DNA of 64,000 nucleotides, from positions 50,665,114 through 50,729,113 of the forward strand of contig NC_059079.1 of NCBI RefSeq assembly GCF_020497125.1, in the 5' to 3' direction. Below the pieces are notes generated by a model. That model saw nothing but the letters and a program-made list of their open reading frames with translations. It was not told the DNA's origin and did no database searches. This DNA is from Mauremys mutica (taxonomy: Eukaryota; Chordata; Testudines; Geoemydidae). A program made the translations under genes and the position numbers. This document shows, piece by piece, positions 1 to 13,274 of this stretch (positions are counted from its first letter, which is position 1; each line of letters begins with the position of its first letter).

Positions 1-739
1 TTCTGGGCAGGTTGGAAATTACAGACAGATAGAAAAAAAACCACTTTGCAGTGGACTCCATGTGGGTCAACTCTTGTGCAAAGTCCTATGCAAGTCAACA
101 TTTGATCCTTATACATGTAGACGCACCAACCAAGGAAGAGTGGTAGCTCTCAGTCTGCTTTGAGTAATGGAAGTAGAGCTGCATTCTTCTCTGCTCCCCC
201 TTACTTTAATGCCTGAGTATGTGAACTTCAGAGCTGACCAACAGGATATCTCCATTATAAACCCAGGTGTATGGGATAGATAGACCTTTGGTTCACTCCA
301 TCTATTGTCCTTTTTGCTCTACCTGTGCACCTAGTATCCTGAGGAAAGTATCCTTTACCCCACAGAAGGTGCCCCACTATAATGTATTAACAGCTCTGCC
401 TTTAGCTGCTGGAATGCATTGGAACAGTACTAATTAAAGGGCTTTAGACATGAGCTCTCACTTTATTCCATCGTGTGTGTTCTCTCCCTTACAACAGTTG
501 GTCAAAAACTGTCTTATTCTTATTTCTATGCTTTTCAGACAGCTTACACATGACACATACCCCTCTTCTGTTTTATTCAATGTCACTTTTACAGCTGCCA
601 CTCTGAAAGTAGAAATATTGGAGGCAAACCTCAGAAATCCCAGCAAAGCCTGAAGTGAGGGAGTTGTGGATAGTACTGGTGCTTGCCATTCCTCCTTCTC
701 ACTTTAAACCCAATTTCTAGCCAATGCCAGTGCAAAACA
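1..739. other. Unassigned AT-rich DNA
   Basis: I recognise no gene or repeat family here. The short open frames on both strands lack any known motif. Confidence 0.5.
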
Positions 740-767
740 AAAACAAACAAACAAACAAAACAAAAAC
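740..767 (+). repeat. (AAACA)n-like simple repeat
   Basis: A short A-rich array of CAAAA/CAAA units. A (TCC)n run follows at about 918-935. Both are low-complexity sequence with no sign of function. Confidence 0.8.
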
Positions 768-959
768 ACAGCTGGGAGCCATTGCCATCAGGCATGTTCT
801 CTATGACATCTGGAGGGTTACCCTCTCTCTGTGGTCATCTATATATATTGTTTTCTTTTTTTTCCCTGTGGATTTGTTTTCCACATCACTTGTTTGGTTT
901 AAGGTCTAGGGTTCTTCTTCCTCCTCCTCCTCCACGTAACCTCTTTCTGTGACCCTCCA

Positions 960-1601
960 CGTAGCCCTTCTCTCTCTAGAGGCAAGGGTTACAGCCTACT
1001 GAGCCATTTTCATCATAAGCCAGCAAGGGAGGTGGGAAGAAGCAACCCTCCCTGGCACAATCTCTGTTGTCTCACAGTCTCTGTGATTAATCGTGGAGTG
1101 TGGGGGTGGGGAGAAACCTGGGCCCACCCTCTACTCTGGGTTCCAGCCCAGGGACCCTAAAATTGTAGCAGCTGTTGGTAGCTGACCTTTTGAAACAGGA
1201 CAAGTACAATTCCCTGGGCCACTTCAGCACAGCAGCCCACACTTTCTCAATATCTACTTGACCCTTACCTCAGGGCTTTCTTCCTTATGCCTGATAGGAT
1301 TTGTACTACCCAGTTTCTCCAGCAACACAGCTTCCTCCTATCGCTCCTGACACACACACACCTTACTGACTAAGTGGGAGGCTTTTAACTAGTTCCAGCC
1401 AGCCTTTGATTGGCTTCGTGTGTCCCAATCAACCTAGCTATCTCCACTGCTTTCTAGAAGGATCTTAATTGGCCCCAGGTGTTTGATTAACTTGGAGCAA
1501 CTGCCATTTGATTACCATGGTAACAGGTATTTGTTTACCCTGGGGCTAACATACCTGTTCCTCACTACTTTCCTATAGCCATCTGGCCTTGCCCCATCAC
1601 A
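960..1601 (-). mobile_element. LTR-like dispersed repeat, antisense
   Basis: Read on the minus strand, the unit starts TGTGATGGGGC at 1601 and continues through a (GT)n patch and a TTAAAAGCC promoter-like motif. I recognise the sequence from memory as a turtle LTR-type repeat. No coding DNA or target duplication is visible. The left boundary is uncertain. Confidence 0.45.
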
Positions 1602-2345
1602 CTATACAACCTGGGACTCTTCAAAGATTGATATTTGGATTGGATGGGTTCTAATAAAAACACTTTGCACAACTATGGCACCTTTGCTTCAAGCATTCCA
1701 CCACATTGGGCAAACATTAATCAAACTAACCCCTGAAACAGTCCCTGAGAGGTGGGCAAGTATTTTAAGATGAAAGTGAAGCACAAAGAGGTGAAATTAT
1801 CTTCCCAATGTTACAAAGGAAGTCTATGGAAGTGGAATGAACAAGCAAAACTACATCTCACAATTCCTGATGCTATGCAATATTTTAACCAGATATCCTC
1901 CATTTTATTTGTAACAATATTTGGTACAACAGTATTCTGAAAATGAAAGTATTACGAGCATGACATTTACTATGCAAGAAATATGAAAACAGGACTGTAT
2001 CGGGATTCAGTTAATCTCTTACTCCCTTGAGGCAATCACTGATACCAATTCATCTCCTAATTTACTTAAAATCTTCCTCTCATAGTGACATATTTAACTG
2101 CTGTCCTTATTTGAATACGATATGTCCCATGAAACTTCTTTTGACAAGCTCATGCTTTGAGCTCTGTACATTAGTCTTGTCTGTGTCTCATTTTTTGAAT
2201 GCCATTTTGTTTTGTCTGTTGTCTGTGTTGTAGACTTGTTTGTCAGGTTATATTCATTCTTACATAATTCAGACTCATCTGTAGGTGCATAATTAATAAA
2301 AAGATACATATTGTATGACTTGTGGGAAATAATATACCCTCTAAA
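1602..2345. other. Unassigned sequence
   Basis: No gene or repeat family is recognised between the two LTR-like units. Confidence 0.5.
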
Positions 2346-2349
2346 AGAC

Positions 2350-3117
2350 AGATATTATGGTGGTGCTTGTGGTAGCTGTAGTAAGAGGAGGCCCTAAGAT
2401 ATAAACCTTGGTATCAGAGGCCTAGTATGAGGCCTGAGGCCTAAACTAAAGTAATGGTCAAGACTTTGCTAACATAAAGCAAAGTTAAGCTGTGAGCCAG
2501 AGGCAGGCCCTGCTCACAGAAGCTGGCAAGGAAAGGGCTGATGCTGCAAGAAGATACGTACCTAAAAGGTACTGAACACTAGATATCAGAATATTCACAT
2601 ACTTGCACATTCCACACAGATAACAAGGAACAGGCTGGCCCATTCCAATGACAGGGGCAAAAGGATAATATGATGGATAGAGTTGTTTTGATCGAACCAA
2701 CATGTACAAGGTGAGAGGCGGCACCTTAATATGTAGAGGAGTTGTACCTTGCTACGTGGAAGGGTTGCACCTCAATACGTCAGGAGTGATGTGTAGCTTG
2801 TTTGTACCTGTGTATAAGAATGCATCCCTGGGGCGGTGTCTTTGTCCGGCTGAGGGGGCAGTGGAAAGTCCCGCCACTGACTGAGCCGAGTCCATTGACC
2901 GTGGGCGCATATTCGTAGTATGCCCTGAGTTAGGCTCAGAAACCTACAGGGAACTATTACTGTGTCCAATACGGCAATAAACCTGGTCGACGTGCCTTCG
3001 TACGTTACTAGACTCTGTGGTTATTGGGGGTTCTCGTCGGGTCTGCTGTGTCAGCTATCTGTGCAGAGCTGGGGCAGCACACAGAGGGAACACACGCACG
3101 CAGCCGAGTGATATCAA
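2350..3117 (+). mobile_element. Solo LTR-like unit of an endogenous retrovirus-type element
   Basis: The stretch has U3-R-U5 order. A TATA-like GTGTATAAGAATG lies near 2811, and an AATAAA polyadenylation signal lies near 2976, about 160 bp downstream. The composition is CpG-containing, unlike the AT-rich flanks. No gag, pol or env frame follows, so it is best read as a solo LTR. Boundaries are approximate and no target duplication was found. Confidence 0.55.
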
Positions 3118-3635
3118 CATTGGAGAAAGCAGAGCATCATACCAGTAGCACTCTGACAACAATGGCAAGACTGTGCCTGACCATGAAAGGATGCTGAAGG
3201 TGGGAAAACTTTATTTCCACTTCCTTGATTATCAGCATTTAAGTTTGAACAGGCCTAGAAAAAACTTTTACTGAGTTAAGGGTAGGTCTGCATTCGTACC
3301 AGTTAATTGGCTTGATTCTTCCCACAGGGACCTAGTACACAGGGGGACCATGCAGAGGACACCATCTTTTTTGGGGGGGGAACCTCTCCAATAAAATAAT
3401 AGCACCTGAACCAAGAAGTGAGGGAGAGTAATGTTATCTGTATACAAAACAAGTAGAATTCTTTTTTTTTTTTTGGTCTAGAATTTAGAAACTATGTTGA
3501 CGAGTGCAATTGCAATACATAAAAACATACATCTAAATATATGCAATGTAGTTGTTGCCTTATATTGTTCAGTTGTCTTTGTAAGTAAAGAACATCACTG
3601 CAATACCCTGAGTGTTGCATTAATTAATAGATTAA
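3118..3635. other. Unassigned sequence with homopolymer runs
   Basis: A G run lies near 3373 and a T run near 3463. Nothing else is recognised. Confidence 0.5.
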
Positions 3636-4030
3636 TAATGTTTTAGGCCAGAAGGGACCACTAGATCATCTATCCTGACTTCTTCTATAACACAGGCCAT
3701 TTCATCCATTTACAACTGTATTGAGCCCAATATCTTCTTGTGTTTGTCTAAAGCGTATTGTGAAGAAAATCATCCAGGTCTAATCTGAAGACATCAAGTG
3801 ATGGAGAATCCACCACATCCCTTGGTACGTTGCTGCAGTGGTTAATCACCCTTGCTGTTTAAAAAATTGTGCCTAATTTCTAATTTGAATTTGTCTGGCT
3901 TCAAATTCAAGCTACTGGTTCTAGTTATGCTTTTCTCTGCTGTATTAAAGAGTCCTTTAGTACCTGATATTTTCTCCCCAAGGAGGTTCTTGTATTCTGT
4001 TTATCAAGAAAAACCTCTTGACCCCGCTCA
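3636..4030 (-). mobile_element. CR1 LINE 3'-end fragment (old), antisense
   Basis: The plus strand begins with the reverse complement of a CR1 3' tail (ggccagaagggaccac..gatcatct) and continues through 'tgatggagaatccaccacatccc', which is characteristic of CR1 antisense copies. It matches the same segment of the fragments at about 46340 and 63130. It is diverged, and no reading frame survives. Confidence 0.75.
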
Positions 4031-4635
4031 ACTTAGTCCAAGAGGACAAAAATCCTTCCTGATCCCCAGAACAGGTGATTGGTCAGACATAGCATCCTGG
4101 AAAAACAACTCAATATACATCAATTACAGGGAGGGAGGGCAAGACAAGAATCATGGCAAAATAACTCTGGTCACCTGGGAAAGCTTTACACTGACAGGAG
4201 AGCCAATCTGCATGCACACACAACTGGCTTGCCAATGGGAAACAGAGATACCCCCTCTCCAGGCACACTCCCAGGTGCTCTTTGAGACACAGGGAGGGGG
4301 TAGGCTCCCACAAGTCTGGGAATGAGCTCTCCTCTCCCCCTACCTAGAACTGCCCCTCACCCCTGGCTCAACTGGGCCAAATTCCACATCACTGAAGTGG
4401 GGAGGGACACTGTAGCCAAGCACTGCTTCTAGCAGTATTCAGAAATTATCATAGAGCCATCTATTTATGAATTTGGGCTTTGAAATCCTGAACTTTTGTT
4501 TCTTTATATTATCTTTCATCCTGTCAGCACATCTTGACACTCAGTCTGAAAGCCTTTCTTCTCTTTACAAAAATCTACGATATCCAGGCTCAAGAACCCA
4601 ACATTTACATTCTGTACACTTTCACAGCCTAACTC
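4031..4635. other. Unassigned sequence
   Basis: Open frames of up to about 157 codons run in from the CR1 fragment but have no recognisable domain. I treat them as chance frames. Confidence 0.5.
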
Positions 4636-4639
4636 CAGT

Positions 4640-4925
4640 TTCCTTGTACCATTGGTTATCTATCTATTTTAGGAGCTTAGATGTCCCCTATCACTGCAAT
4701 ATCCAAGTATCTCACAATCTTTATCCTTTAAAGCATTTATCCTCCTTAGATACCTATGAAGTAGAGAAGCACCACTGCCCCCGTTTGACAGATGGGGAAC
4801 TGAGTATAGAAAGAATGAGTGACCTGCACATGATCACACAGTAAGTATGTAGCTGAACAGGAAATTGAATCCAAGGTCACCAGAGTTCCAGAGAGTGCCT
4901 TAAAAACTGGACCATCCTTCCTCTC
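4640..4925 (-). repeat. MIR-type SINE, antisense
   Basis: The plus strand carries the reverse complement of a MIR core: 'ttgacagatggggaactgag', then 'tgacc..catgatcacacagtaag', then the tRNA-related end 'gaaattgaatccaaggtcacc'. This order is diagnostic of MIR/CORE-SINEs. Confidence 0.8.
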
Positions 4926-5833
4926 TACATTGAGTAATGGAGGGATGATTATGATTAATCATAGGAGAAAGTTGGGTGGGTTTAATTTGGATAAATTGCT
5001 CTAGTATAAGTGTTTATCTAAACCTATCTGAACTTTTGGGGATTGTTTTCCTCCCTGAACATCTCCCTTTTTATGATTCCCCTTCTCCTAATTCAACCAG
5101 ATGTTTTTTTTTCCCTTTTCCCCAATCTCTTCCATCTGTTTCTATTATTCATTATAATAATGTATACAGCTTCCAAAAGTGTGCAAGGCACTAATGCCCA
5201 ACCATGTGCCTCACCCATCCTGGCTGATTGTCCGCCTATACCAGTGAAAGACACTTTTTGCCGCTGATGCATCTCAGACTGTGATCACGCTCCTTTCCAT
5301 GACCTCCAACAGACAACTGTCTTTGATAGCAAAACACCAAGTCTACTGCAAGTTCTTAACAAGTCTGGCAGACGCTGTCAACTCTACTATAATTCTTAAA
5401 TCACAGGTACTATATGGGATATTTTAGTCAGAGGTGTCCTGATCTGAACTGAGCATCTCTATCCCCCCCAAAAACTACAAAAGAGGGGAGAAGATTTATA
5501 GACAGCAGCACAGCACAATACTGGGTAGTTCCAAATATGAATCTTGATCTGAACTTTGCTTCATGGGCCCATTTATTATAATTTTTGCATAATACACATA
5601 AAGCTCTGGAAATCCAGGTAATAGATTTGTTAGTTTCATTAGGTCTCGGACTAAAATTGGATGGAAACTGAAAAAATAAAAAATAAAATAAAATAAGTCC
5701 ACGAATAATTACTAGAATAAGAAACTTCATTCCTTTTGACTGTGCTCATTCCACTTGTATGTGTATGGTCTGTAAATATTCCAGTAAACAAGATCAATCA
5801 CAGGAATGTTCATGGGAAAAATAGTTTTATCTT
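4926..5833. other. Unassigned sequence
   Basis: AT-rich. No recognisable gene or repeat family. Confidence 0.45.
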
Positions 5834-6895
5834 TGTGATGCTGACAGGCCAGGTATCAGCGCATGCCAGACTCTCAGGACAATTCACTTGTATGTGAATA
5901 TCAGAGGAGATGTTGATTATATTGTTTTTGACTGTCCAAATCCTGTAGTTTGCTATTACATTACTTATACATTATGTGTACCCTGTAATTAAATAACCCA
6001 AGATCAAAGGTGTGTTAATGAAGAGTTTATTCAGGTGTTAGAACTTCATGAAAACTAACAGAATGTGATGTGTATAGTTCTCACTTATCTATTCCTATAT
6101 AATGACAGTTTGCATTATGTATATCTCTGTATCTAAATTACTCACTCATCAAAGAAGAGTGCTAACTTCAAAGCAAGGGCCACTGAGTTCATAATGGGAA
6201 TCTACAGACTCAATCTGCATTCCTCACAGCCAACAAAGGAAGGCCCAGATGGGTACAGAAGCCTGTCTGCTAGTTTTCTGTGTGAAGAAGGTATAAAAGG
6301 TGGACTCAAGTAAAGATCCTTCATCTTTGGACTGCTAGAATTCCAACAGGGTGGAAATACTGAGTCAGTGGACAGAGATCCCAGGGTTATCCTGGGTAAC
6401 CCTTTTTGGAGACTGGCAGATTACTACATATCTGCTAACATTTGGATTTACTAATTTTGACTCACCTGTTAATGCATTTTCCTGCTTTAACCTCTCAATA
6501 ACTGTCATTTCTTTTTCTTAGCTAATAAATCTTTAGTTAATTTACTAGAGAATTGGCTACCACTGTTGTTTTTGGTTAAGATCCAGAGTACCAATTGATT
6601 TGGGGTAAGTGATTGATCCTTTGGGATTGGAAGTAACCTAATGTGATGTGATTTTTGGTTTATTTAATGTTTAATCAGAAAATCCAGTTTGTCTGGGTGG
6701 CAAGATAGGCTGGAGGATTTAAGGGAACTGTCTGTGACTTCATGGTAAGACTGAGATGATGATCCAGGATTTGTTACTGGCTTTGTGAAATCTAATTATA
6801 GAATACACCACCAATTTGGGGTGTCTGCCCTATTTTCTGACAGTCTGACTTGAGACTGGCACTCACAGTTGTGAGCCACTCCAGACAGCACGACA
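5834..6895 (+). mobile_element. Solo LTR, family A, copy 1
   Basis: The unit starts TGTGATGCTGACAG and ends CAGCACGACA. A TATA box (GGTATAAAAGG) lies at about 6290, and an AATAAA signal lies near 6524. A second copy in the same orientation is at 42847-43914. Both share the whole distal half, including 'tgggtggcaagata' and the 'cagttgtgag' end segment. No coding region is attached. Paired boundaries in two independent copies support the TG...CA limits. Confidence 0.7.
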
Positions 6896-8575
6896 AAGCT
6901 AGAATTCAAAAATAGTAGGAGAAAGGGAAAGAATTCCAACACAAGTATTCATATCATCTATTAGATTCTAAAAGTTGCACTCATCCATTCAAGGCAGGTT
7001 GGGGGAAATTACCAAGTGATTTTTCTGTCCAAGAAAAAATAACAACATAACATCCCAAGTCTGTACAGGAAGCAGACTGAACTGCCATATTACAGACAGA
7101 GATGAACCCCCTGCTGTACTTGTTCTGCTACTGCATAGAATTATTCTATCTAGACCTGGCTAAATAAAACAAATTCCATTTAAAATATTCAATCTGCCAT
7201 GGGGGGTGGTTGAATAATGCAAAAAATATTTCTTGACATAAGTTATTTGCGAAATAACTATAAAAATGGCAAAGATAGTATTTGCTAACTAACATCCAAT
7301 CAGCTGTTCTCCCAGTCACTCTCCAAAGATGTAAATCTGGCAGCTTTTGCAAGATCTAAATACGGTTTAAATAAGGAATATCCCATCACTGCCTAAGTCA
7401 TTTCCATATATTATCATAATTTTCAAGGGAACTAATTTCTCATTCTTTATATGTGTTAACCAAATAGTTATTTGTTTAGAAAATACCAGGTCTGTTCACA
7501 TTTTCTAAACCTTTGGATTCCCTTAGAGTTTGCAGACTTTGAAGTGACATTTACAAACTCATTTTCTACATAGCTTTTAAGAAACAAATTATCAGACTGA
7601 ATATTTAGTCACTCTTGTCTAGGCTCAATTTAAATTAGAGTTCCAGAAAGAAAAGGCCAATGAGTCATCCAATAAAATACACAAGAAAATCATTATAAAA
7701 TTGCTTTGCAGAATGATGATCTCAGTTTTTCACATTTTTTTAAAAGGAAAAATGGATTGGATTCTGTTCACTGGAGACATGCTGAGCTATTTGGCAGTGC
7801 TGAACATACTGTAATAGTTTTATATATTGTGTTTCATACACAACTTTTACAAACTGTGTCACAGGTAACAATAGTGTATATTTTTAAATACCATTAGTAG
7901 AGTATATTGGTTATATTAAGGACCACTAAGGCTGCCTAATTAGTTGATGAGCTACAGCAGAAGACTGAGTATCTCATTAAAATGCATTGGGCTAGATTCT
8001 GATCTCAGTTACATGGGCAGAAATTTGGAACAGTTCCCCCATTTTAACTGAGAACAGAATCTTTCTGGCTCATTAACTGAGCTACCTGTATCCCCCACCA
8101 CAAACACACACAGGTGCCATGGTGGATGCAGCTAAGCACTTTTGCATACTCTATACCTGAGACGCTTGTAGAACATACTTGTACTTGTATATGGTAATAC
8201 AGGAAGGATTGAGGTGATAATATTCTAGAATCGTGGAAGACAGAAGTGGCCAACTCGCCCTGCATTGACCAGTGCATCCCAATCTGATGGAACCCCTGGG
8301 GCAGGGGCAATAACCCAAGAAAATATTTGCATAAATGTGAACCTAGATGTATGCTTCTCTGCTTGCTTAAAGCAGCATCAGTAGTTGTTCTACTGGGTTG
8401 AAGACAGCACAGCCAGCCAGCATTACCCACCTCAAAGCAAATACTTTCAGCACCAGTCCTAACAAGACCCTCCCTCCCCCAGCAGGCTCCACAATAGTGT
8501 GGCACAAAGCTGACACTGGATCATAATGTGACAGGCCTCTTCTTCACTTATGATCTGTCTATACTGAAAACTGTA
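6896..8575. other. Unassigned AT-rich sequence
   Basis: No gene or mobile element recognised. A 'ctagattctgatctcagttaca' motif near 7991 belongs to a diffuse recurring motif listed in the findings. Confidence 0.45.
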
Positions 8576-8783
8576 CAGTGGGAATAGTCAATTATTTTTT
8601 TAAAGGTCCAAATTTCTTGGTCAAGGTATAGCCAAGGTCAAGACTCCAGAGAAAATAATAATAAAAAACCTGATAATGATAATAATTAATAATAATAATA
8701 ACTACATATAAAGATGTTAAGGTCCACTCAAAAGCATCTGGTGGTCCAGATTTGGCCCGCGGTCCACTTATTGACCACCCCTG
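8576..8783. mobile_element. Non-autonomous hAT-type element (decayed)
   Basis: The termini are imperfect inverted repeats. The left end is CAGTGGGAATAGTCAATT; the right end, read in reverse complement, is CAGGGGTGGTCAATAAGTGG. The right end carries the 'gtccagatttggcccgcggtcca' motif typical of hAT MITEs. The interior includes (AAT)n. No clean 8-bp target duplication remains. Confidence 0.65.
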
Positions 8784-9904
8784 TTGTATAGCCTAGCACC
8801 TCTCTCTTCCATACACAGATGACTCCAGAACCGGCTAGTGAAGAAGAAGTTATTTTTATTCCATAAAGGTCATACTTGGCAAGCAGTGGTCCCTGGTTAA
8901 GTCACAGATAGATGTCATCTCTGTGTATTGAGGTATTAGCATGGATTCACAGATTTAAGAACTGAATGCAGAGTAGCTTTCATATTTTCAACAGAGCTAC
9001 TTGCTGATCCCAAGGCAGGATACATTTTGCACTGTGTCCATTTATTTTATGAAACGGAAAACTGTAAAAGGCAAAAATGTTTCAGTTGATATTGTTTAAT
9101 GCACATGCACAGCAACAGTGGCAGAGTTGCCAGGCAACCAGTAAGTAGCATGATTTAGAGTGAAAGGGGTCTGAATAAATGGAAAGAAGAGTCAGATACA
9201 CTTTCATATGGGTGAGAGAAGACTTCAATCTGGGCAGACTATAATTAAAAGCAAGTAGGGTGGTTTAAATGTCTGTCTCTTGCCCTTATTATCTCATTAC
9301 AACATAATCAGATAGTTGCTTCTTCTGAAAAGATGGACTAAAGGCCAGTTACTCATTGGATAGAGGTTACATGATCAGGCTGGGGATCATGTCTACACAC
9401 AATAGAGCTTTAAGTTAATTTTAGTGCTCAAGAAAGGTGACAGATGGATAGACCTATAGAATGAAAGTCCTTTTGTTAGCAAAAACATGTACAGTTCAAG
9501 CAATGACAATGCAAGCTTCTCCATGCTGCTCCAACAATGTGTCTCAACTTTAACCTATAGGAGTCACCCTGAAGCGATGAGAGAGTAATTCATTTTTCAT
9601 ATTCATTTAATCCTTCACTTCTGTGCCAAAAATGTCAAGTAGTACCAGTTCTGCGATTAGTCCTGTGACATAAACACCTATTATTCAGGAACTGAATGAC
9701 CATTTGCATTTCCTGAGTTTCATTTTGTTTTGGGTTGAAAGGAATGCAAAAAAAGTCAAAATAAGCATTACCATAGGTAGAATGTTTCATGAGTCTCAGT
9801 AAAAACTGTGGCATTACACACGGTGTACGCATAAAATGGAAAACCTTTCCCTTAACCGTTCCTGACTAAAGGAGCTTATAGATGGCATGAACATAAAAGA
9901 CAAA
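8784..9904. other. Unassigned sequence
   Basis: No recognisable gene or repeat. Confidence 0.45.
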
Positions 9905-10020
9905 GGATAAAAAAATAAACAGGGGCACAGAGAAGATAAGTGAAGGTAAGAGCATAGCCAGGATGCAAAACTTCTGACTCTCAGCCCAGGGACCTTACCA
10001 CTCGATCACACAGCCTTTCT
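9905..10020 (-). repeat. MIR-type SINE fragment, antisense
   Basis: Read on the minus strand it resembles a MIR head: 'gctgtgtgatcgagtggtaaggtccctgggctgagagtc' style tRNA-related sequence, running into 'cttctctgtgcccctg'. It is truncated. Confidence 0.6.
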
Positions 10021-12397
10021 GCACGAGTATATTAGAACAGAGTATTGGTGAGAGAGCACAATAGTTTTGGATCATCCAAAACTAAATGAGTACTTGGACA
10101 AATACGTGCTTGAGATGATGTGCCAGAATAGGGACCTATGGTGGGAATGCGCTAAAATAAAAGTGTTTTGGAAGAAAACAACAAATAGATTTTTCAAGAT
10201 CACTAAAGTTAAACTACTCAAAGAACTGACAGTGATTTTGTTAGTTTAAAGTCAAAAGGAGCTTACTGACTCAGAGAAGATCTCATCAATAACACAATTA
10301 TTACTAGTAACCACATGTGGTATAGCTTTTTTAGGAAAAGGACAGATGTCCCAACCCTAGTGCCATGGAGAAATAAAGTATGGGAAATTCTTTCACTGGA
10401 AAAATCAGGATCAATGAGATTTCAAATGCATGTTTAAATGTTTGCAATTTGAAGAAAATGAAAATACCAATAATGATATCCACCAAACACAAGTAAGTCG
10501 CTTTTAAAGGTAACAAATACAGGTTCTGAATAAGATTTTTCAATGCTTTCATGGAAAGTTCATGTATGTTAATTATAACAAAATAAAAAATTGTAAAAAG
10601 GCATCAAACCTGAACACTTTCTTTTATTTTTTTTAAATGAATAAATAAGAGGAGGGAGCAGAAGAAAGCAGACGATTAATTAATTAAAACTGACAAGTAG
10701 TGTACCATATAGGATAATGTAGTTTGATGTCCTAATACACTGTCACCAATATGCTTAAAAAAATCTCTCTTTAAAGACAATAGCAATGCTCATTCAGTGC
10801 ACTATATACTTAAGCTTCCCAACATCTACTTCATAAAGGTCATGATCCAAAGCCCAATGAATTCATTGGTAGACAAATGAGCTATGGCTCAGGAAAACAA
10901 AAACCCAACACAAATCTGGCTTTTTTTCAAAAATCTATTTTAACAATCTAGGCTAAAATATTTTTCAAAAAGAACAATAACTAATTTTAACAAATATATT
11001 TAAATATATATGTTTTTGTTTCCCATTTAACATATAGCCTGGATTTAGGCTGCTAAAGAGCTTTTACACAGGATTCATTGGTAGATTAAAAATAATAATA
11101 AAAATATCAGTTCCATTCTAGTGCTACTTGCAAGATAAGGAGTTTGCTAGCCACATAAGAAAAGCACCTATATTCATCGAAGTCAAATACCACATTAAGA
11201 ACATCCTGTAAATCCAAGATGTCCAGAGATCTGCAAAGCTATAATTGAAGTGTTCTAAAAGCATGCTTCTATAAAAAGAAGATAATAGTCCCTAAAGTGG
11301 ACTTTTCATTAGGATCTTCAGTTGTAAAATTGACATTAGCCAGTTCTACAAAGGTCACTGACAAAAAATAACATACCCCCATATGTTTTGATTGGGTGAA
11401 ACAATATTATGGATAAAATGTGTTAGTTTTTCAATTATTTACAAGATTAAAGATGTACTTAGCCTCCCATCTCTTTAAGGAAGTTCATACTCATCAAATA
11501 CACAGCTCCTTAACTTAAAAATAACATAAAGTAATTTATTTCAGGAGAAATATTGTGGTTATATAGAAAAAATGACTTTAGAGCTAATAAAACAATTGTT
11601 GTTTTGTGTGAAAATTTGAGTAAATGACAAATCTTTTTTGTCAACTTTAATTTTTTTAATTAGTTCTATAGCTGATTAGGAAAAAAAGGCTTTTTTGTGA
11701 TTTTTTTTTAAACCATCCTGTTTTTTCAATAACATATAGAGGGAGAAAAAACAAAATTTGGAACATTTCAGCCAGTGCTAGTAGACACATCAGCAACTTA
11801 GTATACATAAAGAGCACTGCAAACATGTTTCAGTTAAAAGTACAGTAGAAACCCCCTTGGGCACAATGCTGACCTTCTTGATGTCAATTACACAATTGTG
11901 GATGTCACGAGGAGAAGAATCAGTCCCCAAGCTTGTTGCGCTGGAGGTCATACAAGGTAACAGTGATCCCTTTTGGCCTTAAAAAAAATCTCTGACTCTA
12001 TAAGCCCATTTGTTTCTGTTTTATTCAGATATGGGAAGAATAATTCAATCACAATTAACATTGTCTATGAGAGAGGGATTTATTCTTTGGGTTGAAATGT
12101 TGCCTGTCTGTTTCTGGCCTTTAATGTTTTCTAGCACTTTATCACTTTGTGTCTCATGGATTTCAGTCTATCTCCTCCCAGACAATGATTCATGTTGCAC
12201 TTTAGAGATTACAAAAACATGCTTTTTGTGGTATTTTCCTTAGTGACAAAGAAGTTTCAGATGAATTTGTATTCTGTTATCATTACAAATATGTGACCAG
12301 GGTTCTTTTTGGAGGGCCAAAGTCTGCTAATTTTTACTCATATGAAGAATCCCAATGAAGGGAGATACTCTCATGCACAAGGTGAGAAAGATTTGGC
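10021..12397. other. AT-rich unassigned DNA
   Basis: A long stretch with many A and T runs. Short open frames carry no recognisable domains. No repeat family identified. Confidence 0.5.
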
Positions 12398-13274
12398 ACT
12401 AAAACCAGGGCCAGTGAGTTATAGGGACTCCTGCTGCCCAGCAAATTCAGGGTCTGGGGGGCCCAGCTCCACCAATGTTCAGGGCCAGGTATCTCCCCCA
12501 GCCCCGCCTGCCGCTCCCGCACGCCTCCAATGGAGCATCCCTGCCTGCCCTGGGCAGCGGGTGGCTGCCCCCTGCAGCTCTTTGCTGTGCTCCGTCCCCA
12601 GCTGCTGCTGCTGCTGCCGGCTATGCAGGAGCAGCACTGGGTGCAGGCTCAGGCGGCTGCTGCGCCTGCGGAGGGAGGAGGGGAGGAGATGCATGGCAGA
12701 CACCCCCACCCCCGGCAGGTGACTCCGAGTTGACTCTGAGGGCGGGGGGTTATCCTGGCTGGATCTCCTGAGCAGCAGCCTTGTGGGGCTTGGGTGACTG
12801 TTATGCTGGGGGGTGGGGAGGGCCCCCCCAGAGCCCCCTTCCCCCTCTGCCTCTCCCCCAGAGCTTGCTGTTGCTGGAGGGGAGAGGGTTGGGGGGAGTC
12901 CTCCTCTCTGGCCCCCTGCTCTGGCCCCAGGGCAGCCTGCCTGCTGCACCCCAAACTCCTCATCCCAGGCCCAGCCCCATGCCCTGCATCCCAGCCCTCT
13001 GTTCCAGCCCAGAGTCCACACCCAGCACCCAAACCTCTCCCGCACCCAGCATCCCAAACCCCCTCCTGCATCCCCTCCTGAACACCAAACCTCTGTCCCA
13101 GCCCAGAACCCACATCCCTCCCGCACCCAAACTTCCTCCCAGAGCCTGCACTCCAAATCCGTCCAGCACCCAAACTTCCTCCCAGAGACTTAGGCAGGTG
13201 TGGGGGAGGGCAGGACTTGGCCCCATTCTGGGCACAACCAAAAATTATACAAACCTGCCACCCCTGACTAAAAC
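12398..13274. mobile_element. 861-bp GC-rich non-autonomous hAT-type element with 8-bp target duplication
   Basis: The element runs 12406-13266, flanked on both sides by the perfect 8-bp repeat ACTAAAAC (12398-12405 and 13267-13274). The left end is CAGGGCCAGTGAG and the right end is CCTGCCACCCCTG, whose reverse complement CAGGGGTGGCAGG is hAT-like. The interior is strongly GC-rich, and its right half is a degenerate C-rich minisatellite with a unit of about 43 bp ('GCACCCAAACTTCCTCCCAGAG' at 13123 and again at 13166). No transposase frame exists. The long open frames on both strands (up to about 225 codons) are by-products of stop-poor GC-rich sequence. Confidence 0.8.
12960..13200. repeat. 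Degenerate C-rich minisatellite
   Basis: Irregular units of roughly 40 bp built around CACCCAAAC and CTCCCAGAG blocks. The same type of array recurs at about 62120-62480 inside a different transposon. Confidence 0.7.

Noticed and set aside
3852..4325. 157-codon plus-strand frame
   Set aside because: Begins in antisense CR1 and runs into unassigned DNA; no domain.
8044..8505. 153-codon minus-strand frame
   Set aside because: No domain, odd composition rich in Cys, Trp and His, and no supporting context.
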